Assembly: GCA_038380795.1 (NCBI GenBank)
Contig: CM076266.1
Span: forward strand, 9,012,001 to 9,076,000
Length of the DNA stretch: 64,000 bases
Origin: Pyrocephalus nanus
Lineage: Eukaryota; Chordata; Aves; Passeriformes; Tyrannidae
Reading direction: 5' to 3'
The notes under the pieces were generated by a model, which worked only from the letters and a program-made list of their open reading frames with translations, was not told where the DNA came from and made no database searches. Shown piece by piece: positions 37,098 through 51,541 of the stretch; within the stretch, counting starts at the first letter, position 1; each line of letters begins with the position of its first letter. The translations under genes were made by a program, and so were the position numbers.

Positions 37098-40000
37098 CTG
37101 GTAAGAATTGGGGACACTGGACTAAACAGCTGAAAACAGCAGCAAGTGTGATTAAGCAAATTCATGCTTAAAAGTGTTCTTTTTTTATTCTCCATTATGG
37201 TTGACATAAGTTCTGTAGTTGTTTTGTTTTGACTCCTTAAGATCTACACGCTAACCATTGTGCTGAAATGGTTTCCTATGCTGGAACTAAAAATCTTAAC
37301 TTAAAAAATCCACCTGCACTGAGGAGGACTTGCTACTCCCCGTGGAAACCATTGCACCCACTTGAAAATGATGTCACTTCTCCAACAGGCCAGAGCCTGG
37401 CTCAGAAATGTAACCAATAGTGAATACACCAAACTTTAGAAAAGTAATAATTTACTTTAAATTTATTCTTAAAATAAATTCTTTTGGATGTAGACATGCC
37501 AGAAAACAAAGGCAGAAGAAATCAAGGATGATGCAAATAGAGCTGTCATGGAGGAAACACTCCTCAACATTCAGCTGATAAATCAGGAATAGGCCAATCT
37601 TGGCATTTCAACATTAATCAACTTCTGTCACAAAGGTGCTGTTGGAACGTGGCAAACATTACAATAAGCACAGGGTAGTGAAGTATATCAGCAGTTTAAC
37701 AATAATTCAAAAGACAATTACAATTATTATATTCCAAGCACATTGCAGTGCACAAAAAACAATTATGAGCAGAAACTCTTCTTGCTTGGAGCAAATAGAA
37801 GATGGCAGAAAGCCCTATCACACTATTAAATGATCTTTAACTGAACAAAAATAAGAGCAAAGATTAAACTAATTAAATGAAATTCCTGGTTTCATCAATT
37901 TTCTATCACTTGTACTGTTTTAAATACCACGTATTTCAAGGAAAGTGTGAAAAATCACTACTCTGGTCACATTCAATTTAACATGAGTAGGTGATGGCAA
38001 GGGATGGCTCGAATGTTTTTGCTGTGTTCTTCTTGATTCACTCAAGGTCACCAAGAACACCAAGGGCAACTTAATCTATCAAAGTTAACAGAAGTTTGAA
38101 TAAAGAAATAAAGTCAGTAATAGGTTTTAAACTAACTAATCAAGGATCAAGTAAAAGGCTTTTTTTTTTTATGTCACTAGTCATTATCTTCTTTCAAGGA
38201 TCCCTCAGTTTTCTCACTTCATGAAAATAAAATAGAAAATGTATTCTCCAGAGAAGAATAGAGAACTACAGATTCCATACAATCAAGTATTAAACCAAAA
38301 ATTGACTGTTTGCTAACATTTTACATCAGAACAACCTTCAGAAATCACCCTAATAGTAATTGTTCAAAAAGAACAGGACTCTTCCCTCTATTTCCCCATC
38401 AAAGCATCTAGTTCACAAGGCTTACATCAGAACTGGATCGAACAGCCACTGTTAGAAAGAAAAAGCTGCAATTATTACAACTGTTCTACTATGATGGAAT
38501 TCTCATTTTCTACTGCAGTACAACAAAGGCAAGTTTGGTGATAACGCTTCAATCTATTTTTCCATGATTTTATATTAGGGACCCAGGATTACTATAACTG
38601 ACCACTGACTGTGGTGGTTTCTGTCACTGCCAATATTGAAAGCAAATGGAAACAAACAGGAGGAGCACTGCCATTTCTTCTTGGAAAAGAAAAACTAGAT
38701 AAAACTTTAGTGACACAACTTGTATTTTTCTACAACACTTTGTAATATAAGTTGAATTAAGGTACGTTAAAGTAGGAAAAAAATAAAGAACACTATCACA
38801 ATTGGTTTCCCCTTTGTTAACATCAGACCACAATTTCACCTGTGCTTCACTAGAGAATAAAAGCTACACCTTTAGTTTTTTCTTCAAGAATTCTATTATC
38901 TTGCTGTCTTATCCCAGGACTTTGCAAGGATTCCCTGAAGAATGCTGAAATTTGTTGAGTTTTTAGATAGAGATTGTGCTGCTCATGATTTCACTGATAA
39001 TGCTGATGGAATACAGCAAAATCAATACATTCTGGGAGTAAATCCTCAAATGTATTGTATTTGGACTTGAGAGTGGTACATGAAGATTCTTGTTAAGTAG
39101 CCTTGTAAAACTGTAAACTGAAGTAGAGGTGTCAATAGGCATCAATGACTATTTTGAAATCTCATGTAAATGATAACACATTCATTCTTGCCCTTTACCT
39201 TCCCTTTCAGGGATGGGCTGGTGGGCAAAACCACGACACATATCCTTACTTTCCACAGAGAAAGATGCTGGGTGAGATGTGGTCTCAGTCACATTCACCT
39301 ATTTACCTTCATCTAAACCCTCTGAATCCAGCTGAAATATTCCTAAATCACATGAGATCAGGATGAGATCCAGTGTACACCATATATGGCAGAAAGAAAG
39401 TTAAAATCTGACTAACACCTTAAAAATTCATATGGATTCAAGCTGCTGTGTGGTTTCCAGACTTAATGTGTTTACAGCACCAACAAAATCTACTTTCATG
39501 CATGTATTTATTACATAGACAATCTCTAAAAGTAGGAAAAGTGTATTTGTTTATGTAAAAGAAAGCATATCCAGAAAATGCAGATGAACTTTGTAATCAT
39601 ATTTATCTCAGCATTAAAATTAAAAAGGTAGACTAGTCCTCCCCTTCATGTTTGAATTAAAATTTAAAACAAATTTTTAAATCCTTCCTTTAAAACCCCT
39701 AATGGAATGAAAGAAGTAAATCTGGTTGTGAATGCCATTATGAATTTCAGAGTCTATTCTTGGTGATGTAATTTGTATGCTGTATTTGAACAAACTGTCA
39801 TGCTAATGACATTCCTCAGTCTGGTGTCTTCAATAATAAGCAAACTGAGTTTTAAAATGTACTTGATGGGATTTTTTCTCTCTCAGACACCCTATGAGGA
39901 AAAACAGAATTTCCCATTTACTTTCATGACCTCTGATTTAAAAGCAAAGATTGCACATTATTTACTACTGGATGATTTTCCTGAAATTTAATGAGGACTA

Positions 40001-41097
40001 AGTACAAATATGACAGAAGTAATTATCACAGTTTTATTCTGCACAGTCAGGGTCTCCTTGTGCTGTAATTGCAAGCCTTTCATTCAGCTGCTGATAGCAG
40101 AGTTATTATCATAGTACTTTACGTTATTTCAGAGAGGAGGGAAACAGATTTCTACCTCACTTCTGCCCTGCAAATTTATCCCAAGGACTCATTTTGCCTG
40201 GCCTTACACTACAGTGAAATTAAAGACCTATGGGAAGAACTTGGACTAAATCTTTCCTGATTCTCCTCACCCGTCCCCAGCTGCTGTGAGGCCACCAACC
40301 TAACCCCAGTTTTCACATCATATTGGAGGGAAAGGAGGTATTGAGGAGGGGTAGCACTTTTTAAAATGAAGAAGCATGTGGGCAGGTGGCCAGCTCATTG
40401 TCTAGCACAGGGATTTTTTTTTTACGGTGTGCTGCTGAACTCATTCAGGCTGCAGTTCAGGTTGAGTGAGCCCCAGTTGGAGACTGGACCACTGACCCAG
40501 AAGCTGGAGATACCCGGCCACATGTACCCAACTGGCAGCTTCCCTTTCTGAAGCTCAGATATAATTACTTTATTTTACACTCTTCCTCCACCAGACAGCT
40601 CACACACGTGGGGAGGAAAAAGCCTCTTCCAGTCAGTTCAGCCCGCACTGATCCTGAGCTATTAATGCCCACCTTGCAGTTCATCACAGTGCTCACTCCT
40701 CACCCAAGCACTGCAGTGCCAAATGCACCGGGAGCATCCCCATATTGATGTGATAATTACCGAGGTTATTTAAGTGGAAAGACAGCAGTATGAGGGAAAG
40801 AAATGGTAGGATTTTTGCAAGAGCAAGTGAAGGCAGATCAGTACTGTACTGGCACTCCACATCCACTGCACACTTACAAGGACACTGACTCAATGCGTGC
40901 CTGTTAACAGAAAAGATCTGGCCGCAATACCTGTACACCCACAGTAAATACTGCAGAATCAAGTGCCCATCACAATATTCCAGTAGCCAGTTGAGGGGGA
41001 GAGGAAGAGAGACTGAATCTCTCTGCCACTCCTATATTCTACCTCATTATACAAAAATGATACCAGATTAACAAATATGTTTACACTAACCTGAAGT

Positions 41098-41098
<1 letters not shown>

Positions 41099-41128
<30 letters not shown>
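41099..41128. repeat. long T homopolymer
   Basis: Thirty consecutive T followed by AAAATTC. No retrotransposon body recognised next to it. Confidence 0.95.
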
Positions 41129-41133
<5 letters not shown>

Positions 41134-43533
41134 TCAACAGTTTGCAGGGAATCTTTCCAAACCATGGGCTTGCAAAGCAGTGATTTCCTCCTGTCAACCT
41201 CCCACTGCATCACCTTCAGGAAGCACAGATTTTGATCTACTGCTTTCAAAATAGCAAAATGACTACTGACTTAGTGAAACGAACTCATGTAACTATCTGC
41301 AGCACATCTTTCCTTGGAATAGCAGGTCTACACAAATGTCAGCTGTGCACTTCTCCCCACATAGAGAACAGTAGGTTCTCTATCCTACCATTAAGAAAAG
41401 GAACTCAAAAATAAATAAAACTCTTGTGAACCCACTTTTCTCTGGGTATAGAAATGTTTCTGTAAGAGATATTATGGCAACCATAAGATTTTCTGATTCA
41501 TCAGTGTGACTCGTTTTATTGAAGAAAACTCTTGCGTCTGGAAAAGCTACAAAAAAGAAATACCTTCTAACCTTGCAGAAGAAAATACCCTCATTAAGAG
41601 CTGGAAAGAAAGGCAGCTTCTGTGTAAAAACACAGAAATTAGAGTTAAAGCTGTGGAAGCAGAGACCCTCTGCTTGCATTAGCTTCAGGCATCTAGGCAA
41701 AGCAAATCAGTTTCGTCAGTGGGATATCCTGGTCCTGTTTCTTCACCTCCAATACTACTTAGTCTCATACTTTTCTCTTCAGTGCAGTTAAAGAAATAAT
41801 TACACTATAATCCAGAATTAAAATTGCAGCAGGCATATGCACACATGCAAGAATTTATCCCTTCTCCAACCAAATTTGTGTACTAAAACTAGTTAAGCTG
41901 TGTCTACACAGACTTTTGGGTAGGTTGCAGTAGCCCATTTTGGGTTTTCATTTAAGTCCCAGCACTTGTACTATTGCCACCCCTGAACCTGGATTAGCAC
42001 CATCTACAGATGCTGTAATTCCACTTTGACACCAAGTTGTAATCATGTGAATTACAACCAAGCTCTTACAAGAATACAGTATATTACTTCCAGTTATCAT
42101 CTCCCACTCCTGTGCTTCCCATAAAACTTCTCCATTTCTATGACCAAATTAAGGCTTGACCAAACATAACTCACCAAGTGTGTCCTGAAGACATGCAAAC
42201 AGGGCACTGAAGCCCTGGAGCTGGACCTCTGTGCACGACTTTACAAGCAGGAGACATATTCCTTGGAGCACCAACTTACTGTGATCTGCTGATCCTGGTG
42301 CCAGATAGAGCTTGGTCTAGTCAGTGACATACCTAAAAGTAGTCAAAAAACTCTAATCTGTGCATTTCTGTTCTTGCCCTCTAAAATGGAAATTGGCAAT
42401 CCCTGAATGTGCAGGTGCTTTGGTTCCCATCAACCCTAAGCCAAAGACAAAAAAATCTTGAAGATGTTTGTTGACTTCTGTGTATTTTCTAACTCTTTGG
42501 ATACAGCATTTTGATATGTTGAAGAAAATGAAGCTTTTGAACTCTGCTGAAAGTAAAGAGAACAAAGATCAGGGAACAGTTTCTATGTACTTGTGATCTT
42601 TTTTAAGAAAAAAAGTATTGTCAACAACATTGGAAGTAAGCAGCCTGTAATTTCATGCTGTTTCAAATTGTCAGCTGCCTTGCCCACACGAAGTCATTTA
42701 ACTGGGGGAGTGATACTCACCAGGAAAATGAACCAGTAATGCCATATACAGCCCACTGCAGTGAGATCTAATTCTCCATCCTAAGTTCTTTTTCATAGTT
42801 TCCCTCAAATAACTTCAATTAGTGCCTAATAAATGTGAATGAAAAGCATGAGAAAAAGTGACTCCAACACCAGTAGTACCACAGAGGTCAAGGTCATTGT
42901 GCCTTTTTCCCCCTTCACATGGACATCATGACACTTCCATTGAGATGGTATGACAAGGCAATGCTACTGGCACTATCACACCTATTTTGTGTCTACAAAG
43001 AGAGACCTTTTCTCCCTTTCACCTTTCACAGACCAGAGAGGATTCAATTTCCATAAGGTGGGAAGGGGCAGCTGAGCCACACTGGAGTATCTGGATGCAA
43101 AAACTGGATTGACCTACTTTGTAGTTGGAATGAATATACAAGGGTTAAAGGATCTTGTTCTTGCTTTGAAAACAGCAAGCTCAGAACCACAAGAGCTACA
43201 GAAACACCAGGTTGCTCATCAGTAGGTCACCAGAGGCAGAAAGGTAAGAGGAAATGTCAATTCCTGATGCAGAAGAAGCTCAGAAGTCTGTGGAGCTCAG
43301 CTCTCCACGCCTGCAAAAACTATTCCTCCCATGGCTGAAGCTAGTAGGGCAAAGCAAAAAAGAACAAGCTATTTTTACCTCCTCAGAGAAGGAAAAGCTC
43401 CACTAAGTGTATAGCACTGAATTTTATAATCCATAAGTTAATAAAATCAAGAACAGAGAACCTGACAGTATTACAAGGTAGAACGAGGACTATCTAATAA
43501 CTTTGTTTTCTTAGTCCATAAACTTCAAAAGTA

Positions 43534-43552
43534 TTTGTTTGTTTGTTTGTTT
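43534..43552. repeat. GTTT tetranucleotide repeat
   Basis: Four to five GTTT units in the intron upstream side of exon 2, about 165 nt past its donor. Confidence 0.9.
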
Positions 43553-43716
43553 CCTCTTCAATTTGTAAGGAGAGCCCAAAAATCAGAGTTGTGAGGTGCT
43601 CACAACCTGAGGCTGCACAATCCGAGCAGTGAGGTGCCTCAGGTGAGCATACTTTGGCAACAAGGAAAGACAGGGATCAACTATTTGGATTACTTCTCAT
43701 CTGTTACCATACTTAC

Positions 43717-43790
43717 AATTGGACTAGCATTGATGTAGTCTGAATTGTCGTGGCTGCTTTCCCCTTTCAGACATATCCTGGAATGGTCAT
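43717..43790 (-). CDS. PTPRN2: PTPRN2 coding exon 2 of 7: pTyr-loop and DYINA motif
   Basis: A 74-nt exon between a tttgcag acceptor (43791 upward) and a gtaagt donor (43716 downward). One base from the previous exon plus these 74 give 25 codons, (Y)DHSRICLKGESSHDNSDYINASPI. It holds the YDHSR and SDYINAS motifs of the PTP fold, which form part of the substrate-recognition surface. It ends in phase 0. The middle (ICLKGESSHDN) differs more from recalled mammalian PTPRN2 (VLLKAENSHSH) than the neighbouring exons do, which fits a surface loop. Both splice sites are canonical. Confidence 0.96.
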
Positions 43791-44520
43791 CTGCAAAGGA
43801 GAAAATAAGAGAAGAAAGTTTCTATACCAGTATTCTACCCATTTTAATTTACAAAGTCAGATTAATGTGCATTTCAAGACAGGTAAATGGTAAATATCAG
43901 AAAGGATATTTCATTCTGATTCCCAGCCTAGCCATAGCATTGATATAGCCACAGAATCAGATTCTGACTCAGGAATGATGCACTGGGATATTCCAGAGGC
44001 TCAGGATCAGAAAAGCCTGTCTTCATGAGATGCACTGTGATGTGCTACAACCTCTCATAATTAAAATGGCAATATGTGCTGTTCAGGGAGTTTAAGACTT
44101 AAACTAGGCAAAACACTAAAAACCTCCCAGTATTATAGGAAACACTCCTGTGTTTCCCATAACAGAGGAATGCTGATGGGACTTTGTCCACCTGGTTTCT
44201 CTACAGAATAAACAGCAGGAACAGTTGAGAGATGGACAGTAAGTTAACCTGCCCTGATCAAAGACCAGTGTTGTGTGGTGCTCTACATGGGGAGACAACT
44301 TGAAGACGAAATCCCAATGAACTTAAGTACAACTGGAGCACACATAAATATCTTACACTGGTGCTATTGTAGCTGATTCAGACACCATTATTAAGGAAAA
44401 CACTGGTTCTGCACATAGGAGACTTATGTTGTTTGCCTATCATCAAGATTATTTTATCACTTTTTAACTTGTACAGATGCTAGCTCAATTATATTTAAAG
44501 CTGGTACACGCCAAACTCTA

Positions 44521-44598
44521 GTGTGTTTGTTGTTGTTGTTTTTTGTTTTGTTTTGTTTTGTTGGTTTGTTGTTTTGACGGTTTTTTTTTAATTTTTTA
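44521..44598. repeat. GTT/GTTTT-rich simple repeat
   Basis: (GTT)n changing into (GTTTT)n and then a T-rich run. Low complexity. Confidence 0.88.
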
Positions 44599-46301
44599 TT
44601 TCAGGATGTATATAATGGATGGGTTTTATTTATCTATACTTAGACAGCTACAATGCAGATGTCTGCATTTCTTTCAATCATTTAGACTCACTTTCTGCTA
44701 AAAGAAATATTTCTAGATGATGAATCATTTCATCCTGATTTAGCTGTCTCAAACAGTCTGAATCGTACTCAAGAAATGCCATTTCTTTCCATTGCCTAAG
44801 AAAGAAAGACCAGTCCACACTCAGATAATTTATGTGAGAGATGTCTAAGTCTTTACATAAGAATCTCATATAACTTATACCTGATACATAACCAGCATGA
44901 TTTATACTTCTTAGGAAACCTGTCCTGCACAGTGTATTGTGGGAAGAGGTTGTGGAGCTGCCCTTTCTGTAACCCTCTACAGCTCAGCATGGATACTGAC
45001 GTTTTGAGAGGATCTTTCCACTGATTTTTCAAACAGACAAAGGAAGAGTACAGGAATACAGCCTGTCCCCTTTTGCACCTTGTCTAGTGGCCTATGAGAC
45101 CACTTTTAACACCAGGATTCCAAGATGCTTTTTAAACTATTAAGTACCAATTAGTATTTTAATAACGAGGAATAATAAATGAGTTATCAAATGTTCTAAG
45201 TACCTCACAGGAGGTTAGGTTTATTCAACGGTAATGCCATGGCAGTTCAGTATATGAGGAAGACAGAGGGATGCTTATATGAGTGTTGTTTACAGTCATT
45301 CAATCTCACCCAACAACGTCAACAACATTCTCCTGGAATAAGATCAGTGATGAGTAAGTCATGTCAAATGAATGCAGAGCTGGTCTTCACTATTCACATA
45401 AAATTATTTTCCCTGGTAAGGTTTCAACACAATAGAAGGATGAAGAAGATGAGAAAGGGAACATGTTCATTCACATTATTCACTTCCACCTCACTTTGGC
45501 ACCATTGCACAAAAAATCCAAAATGTAAAACTGAACTTTTGACACCTGAAATCTTGGGCTAATCAATATTTTTACAGGAAGCTTTGTCACAGAGTGCCTG
45601 AAGAATTACAGCTCTGAAACCTTCTGGCTTTGCAGGAGATATTCAGATTACATGCAGGAAATGTGATCTCTCACATACCTTAAACTAACCAAGCAATCAG
45701 GATAAGCCCCATTCACTGGACAGCAAAAGTGTTTGAAGTAATCACCAAAGAAAATGTGCTAAATGTTTTCAAATGGATGAGGGAGAAAGAGCAGACAGTG
45801 ATCCATCAGTTTTTAGCAAACAGATGTCAGGGTGACTCTCCAATAAAAGCCGGGTGTCAGATAAGTAACTTCAAGATTTTTCTTTTTAAAACAAAATGTT
45901 TTATCCAGACCCTCTAAATAATGCCATGTCATTATTCTGCTGTCTTGGAGGGTTTATCTGGGGTGAGACTTGTTAAGGTTTTGGTAGTGAAAAGGTGGTG
46001 AGACTGTATTTGCACTTAGAAAAAAAAAGTGTGCAAAAAAGGTTGTACGTGTGTTTTCTGAATATATCAAGAGTTTGCACCCATGTATGCTTCAGTTGCA
46101 GCATCAAGCATTCATATTGACAATTAACAGATTGTGCTTGTCTATGCCTGTTATCACCTCAAAGCTTCTAGGAACTTGCATAATAGATCTTCAGAAACAG
46201 GCAGGGAAAGAAGAAAAAAAGAAAAAAAATCACAACAGAATACCATGGACACCAGAACATTAACAATGAGCAACTACAGGGAAAATCACTAAAGTAATAA
46301 C

Positions 46302-46368
46302 TTTTTTTGTTGTTGTTTTGTTTTGGGTTTTGTTTGTTTTGTTATGTTTTGCTTTTGGGTTGTTTTGT
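46302..46368. repeat. GTTTT-rich simple repeat
   Basis: Imperfect GTT, GTTTT and GGGTTTT units over about 67 nt. Confidence 0.88.
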
Positions 46369-49300
46369 AAACTGCATATATTGATTATGTTGGAAGCAAG
46401 GAAAGAGAAGCAGGAGAAGGAGGAAATAAAAAGGACAGGCATGTCAAAAAAAGGAAGATATATAAGATCAATCTAAAAAGCAAGAAAGAAAGATGAATGA
46501 AGAAACAGGAGAGGAGAGGGATGGTAATAAGGCAGTGAGAGAAAAGACAAATGCTGTTACTAGGTAGTGCAATCTGGCCAAGCTACAACTCGTCATCATT
46601 TTAAGTATCTACAATAGCTGCTGCTGAGTGCTGAACTACTTTGCATTTGCTATTGCTCTACAAGCCACAGCTGAAAGAAAAGCAAAATATGCACATGGAT
46701 ATATGTGGCAGAGAAAGGCTTCCTAAATAAGAAGGCTACACTAGCCAGTAGCTGAGAAAATATGTAGCACAATGTTGTATTTTATACACATATAAAATAT
46801 AAATTATAAAATATAAAGGATAGAGGATAAAGGACAATACAAACAGACACACATGAGTTTGCAGTATATAAAAACTCAGCTTATAGACTAAATATCTAAG
46901 TTTTGGTATATACATACAGATATCTTCATGTGAAGAGGTTACACTTAATGGAACTCTATTTAGTTGGCTAAACATGAAGATGTACTGTTTGAGAGACTGT
47001 AAACTAGATGAGACACTGCACAAGGATAACAGATACAACACAAGACCTAAAGACTTGCACCCTATTGAGCCAGCATCTGAAGTTCACACAGGATATTCAG
47101 TGGCATCCTAGAGCTATTAACTGCACTGTAAACTAAACACCAACTTTTGGCTGTTGCACAGCTCTCCTGATGTCACTGCACTGACTGGCGCTTCACTGGT
47201 GGTATCAGGTGCTTTGACACCTGGCTCATGTGGAGGCAGCTACATGGAGACACTTCAGTTTAGGCATCCTAATCTATGATTTCACTGACTCATGCCCAGA
47301 GAACTTGATTTCAGTGCTTGTGTGTGGGTTTCTAGTGATATCTGAGGTGTTTTAAGGACACTCAGGATAGCATCTAGGAGAGGTACAAGCTTCTCACAGA
47401 GCTTGTGTTATACCTACTAGTTCTGCCTGGGTATCTTGAATACTATAGGCATCTCAAATGGCACTGGATTACTGTGTCTAAACTTAATGAGGATCTATTA
47501 TTTCTGTTATTAGATGGAGATTAAAAGCTTGAAAAAAAATAAGAGTCACATCTTCCCTCTGTCTTCTGTTTCCTTTTAATCAGATACTTCAGAAGGAACA
47601 AAATCAACAAACAAAAGGCTAAAAACAAGGAATATGGACAACTCTGGATTGTCTGAATCCAGGTAACACAGATCAGGGCAAATCATAAAACAATCAACAT
47701 GGCACATTCTGCCTGGATCATCATCATTTTCCATACAAATCACTGTATAGAAATAAGAATCACTGCACTGAAATAAGAAAGGGAAGAACTACTGAGGAGC
47801 AAAAGTGGAGCAATTTGAAGACTATGAAGCATCATAATCAGTTGATTATCATTATTTTGCCTATAGATGATCTGCACAAAATGGAACTTTTCTTGGCTCT
47901 GAACTGAAATCAAGTTCATTTATTTCAGAGCAGTATTCGTACATCCATTCCTGATACAGATAATGAACAAACCCGGAGCAGGTGCCTGCCCTCTGTTCAG
48001 GGTGCACAACCCCTAAATGTGCTCTAAAGGCAAACAAGCCTCAGAACTGGATGCATGTTCTGCCCACAAATGCTTTGCTCTCCTTTGTAGGAAAGTTTTA
48101 ATATATACCATGACCCACGGGCACAGCTACAGTGGGCAGTTTTTGATAGATGTTCTCTACAAAAAGTTGTTTGCCAAATGCTTTAAATACCTGTTTGTAT
48201 TTATGGGATATATACATCAAAGCATACAGTATTGACCCTATTGAGATGGGTTTGTTTGGCAGAGATAAGGGAAAAGAAATTCTGGAAAGCTTTTTTTGGG
48301 CTGCTCATGGATTCACACAGAAAAAAAGGTTTCACTAAGTTATAGCACTAAATATAAACATTGTCTGCCCTAAATTATAGCAATCTGCTTTTTGATTGGA
48401 TAGAAGGATACAGTTTTCTTAATCTACAAGGTACAGGTTACTTGAATTGTTAGAATTTTTTTTTAACTAGTAATTAATTAAGCGCAGTGTCAAGGTGTTC
48501 TGTAATCAAGTATTTTAAAAGCTGTTTGTAAATAGAGAAGATAGGTATAAGAGCAAGCTATGATAAAATTGTGATGATAATAATCTAGAAATTAAATCAG
48601 TTATATAATCAGTAAAAAATAACACTATACTATTTTAAGACTGGTTAAGAAAGGAAAATGCAAAGCAAGTACAACATGATATTAAAGCTTCTTTGAGGCC
48701 TTCCTAAGATGAAATCTTCTATGTGAATTGGCAATCTTGTTCTACCTTGACAAGGTGATTATTAATATGAAAGGGGTAAGGACACACTAACAAGACATTA
48801 CTCTGTGAGAATACATTGAATGCAGCATAACAACGCTATAGCACATTAAGATCATATCATGTTTGCTTCTTCATTTATTATGAAGCAAATCTGTGACCTT
48901 TTTTCTATAGTTTTAATGTCTAACAAGGAAAAAAAAGTGGGCGAACTGGGCCTTCTCATGTCAGTCTAATCTTGGAGTCTAAAATAACCAATTTATCAAA
49001 ATTTAATATTGTTTAAGCGCTATGCCACACTTTTCACTCATCAGCAAAATAGTTGTAGAGATATAACATGACAGCTGTTTACCAGTATGCAGCCACGTCA
49101 GAAAGTGAAGGCAGGTAATTTTGTGCAATTCAGTCAAAAAGGAAAATTCCCAGTGCACTAACAGTTGTAATAGAAGTTTTCACATTGTAGAAACAAAGTA
49201 AATATAGTATTTTGCCTTTTAAATGTGCTAAAATACTTTTAATTAAAACTTCAGATGGATTGTGGTCACCCTGCCCATGTTCAAATACCTTCCCAGGTAG

Positions 49301-49469
49301 TTTTGATTCAGTTTAGACACAGTAGTGGGAAGAACAGGCATAAGAAGCAATGGCACAGAGCTGAAGGCTGATAAGTGTAGGCTGATACATCCACATGGTA
49401 CAATATGATGAAAAGAGACTATCTGAGCTCTCAAAAGAGTTCAGCTCTCTGATGTGGCATGACATTGAG

Positions 49470-49909
49470 GTGCAGGAGCACATCCAAAGGGCAGCGAGGC
49501 CGGTGAAGGATCTGGACCACAAGTCCTGTGAGGAGCAGCTGAGGGAGCTGGGGGTCTTTATCCTGGAGAAGAAGAGGCTCAGGGGAGACCTCATCACTCT
49601 CCACAATTACTGGGAGGAGGTTGTAGTGAGGTAGAGATCAGTTTCTTTTCCCAAGGAACCAGTGACAGGACAAGAGGAAATGGACTCAAAAAGTGCCAGG
49701 GGAGGTTTAGATTGGATATTATGGAAAACTTCTTCACCAAAAGGGTTGTCAAGCATTGGAATAGGCTTGAGTCACCATCCCTGGAGGTATTTAGAAGATG
49801 TGTCAATGTGACACCCAGGGACATGGTTAAGTGATGGACTTGGCAGTGCTGGGGTAATGGCCAAACTCAATGATTTTAGAGGTCTTTTCCAAACTAAATG
49901 ATTCTTTGA
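49470..49909 (+). mobile_element. CR1 LINE 3' fragment
   Basis: Contains the hallmarks of the avian CR1 3' end in order: the end of the reverse-transcriptase reading frame ([17 protein letters not shown], then [16 protein letters not shown]), the 3' UTR with CAGGGGAGGTTTAGATTGGA (one mismatch-free block near 49698) and GAGTCACCATCCCTGGAGGT, and the final ATGATTCTTTG tail near 49900. It is 5'-truncated, as usual for CR1, and lies antisense to PTPRN2. The reading frame has stops, so it is dead. Confidence 0.93.
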
Positions 49910-51541
49910 CACCCAAGTAAAAATCTCTGCTCTTCAGCGCTGTCACAGTCATGTCAATTCTGGATTTAGAGGTAGACAAGTCTAGTCTGAAGGATTATAT
50001 CTTAGTTCATTGTATCATGCAGACACAGTTTCTACATCAGTCAAATAATCAGCACCAATTTCTGGTAACACCTGTAGCACCCATGCTGTCTCCAAGGCAG
50101 CAACCAAAACCAATCTGGCCTAATTTATGAGCAGGGACTTGAAATAGCTTAAAATGGTCTGACTGTAAGTCCATATTGAATAGAACACTTTAAGAAGGAA
50201 GATTAACTTGGATCAATACCAATTTTCACGGAGCAATTTTCACTTCCTGTCATGTCAGTTAAATTCTGCTTTTTCACGATGGAAAAGAGCAGAGAAATCT
50301 TGCACTCCTTTAATTAATTTAACTTTCATGGTGACTTCTTTAGAACTTCTCAACAGACCTGATTCCAAAACACATCAGAAGTCAGCAAACTGCTGCTGTT
50401 GCCTCGAAAGGCTTCCAACCAGCACCCCATTTACTGAGAAGAATTACTGTTGCCAAACTACTGTACTCCTCTCCTGAGAAGCAAAGTATTGCAGAAGGAG
50501 CCACTACATAAACAAAAGAACCAAACCCTGCTGAAGCAAATATGCAAGGACTTATGGGCTCAGTTAAATTTTCACATACTTCCAAAGAATCTTCACTCTA
50601 AATCTGGCTATGACATTTACTTAATGTGTTACCTGTCACTTCCCCATTTCTAAAGGGAGGAATAGTACTTATTCAAGGTTCTCTCAGTGAAAATTAATGT
50701 CTTCAGGGCACTTTAAAAATTAAAATAGATATATATGTTTGCCAAGCTATCCAGCTGGATTGTGGGCACATTGATTGAGAGCATTTTGGTTGCTGTGGAC
50801 TGTGCATATATTCTCAGTTTCATTTTTGTTTCATTGGTTGCTTAATAAAATGTGTGTCCATAGATTACCAATGCAATCTATGAGATACATATATTTGCAT
50901 AGGAAAAATATGTTACTTTTATTTCAAGCTCAAAAGGTGGCTGCTTAGAGGAAAGAACAGGTTCTAGGATTATAAACATGGGTTCCTTTTTTTTTTTTTT
51001 CCTTTTTCTCTTTTTATCCTAAGCGTTGCAGAGAGAAGCCAGTTTGCAAACTTATCCACTGAAGCCTAAAGGGGCTCTTTCAGTATAGCTGAGTATCTGA
51101 TAAACAGATGATCTAGCTCTGAGTGTAGAATGCTTGTATTACTGTTGGATGGACATGACACCAACTTGTCTAAACACATGCCAAACTTCCTTCTGTTGAA
51201 TGGCTACAGATGTCACTCTTGTACAGAAAGTATATTTCAGCATGGAAAAGCACCCCAGCTATGGGATTTCATGAGACAGCACGGCTGCAGCAGCAGTGTT
51301 AACGTGGCATAGCTGTGCATTTTTGTAACATATATGCAACTTTTAAGGAGATAAACACGGTCTGATATGACAACAGGACATGCACCCAGCCCATAGCTGT
51401 AGCCACATCTTTCTAGTGCACATAGAAGCTGCTCTGCATTCTGTTTGCCTGTAATCTGTAGCTTTCAAACCACTGTGCAAAGGGTATTGGGAAAAGCATC
51501 AAGAACTTAAAATGCTATCATCTGAATGAAAGTGTACATAC

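Larger units (their letters stand above)
35528..43716 (-). other. PTPRN2: PTPRN2 intron between exons 2 and 3 of window
   Basis: 8189 nt with canonical gtaagt donor and ttccag acceptor. It holds two long T tracts (37050-37097 and 41099-41128) and a short GTTT repeat (43534-43552). The T tracts read as A tracts on the gene strand. No other recognised element. Confidence 0.9.
43791..51541 (-). other. PTPRN2: PTPRN2 intron between exons 1 and 2 of window
   Basis: 7751 nt with gtatgt donor and tttgcag acceptor. It contains an antisense CR1 3' fragment at about 49470-49909, and GTT/GTTTT-rich tracts at 44521-44598 and 46302-46368. No further gene is visible; open frames here are short and have no family features. 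Confidence 0.9.

Noticed and set aside
49395..49634. Plus-strand open frame with a coiled-coil-like, charged protein
   Set aside because: Its second half is the end of the CR1 reverse-transcriptase frame and 3' UTR, so it is a dead transposon fragment and not a host gene.
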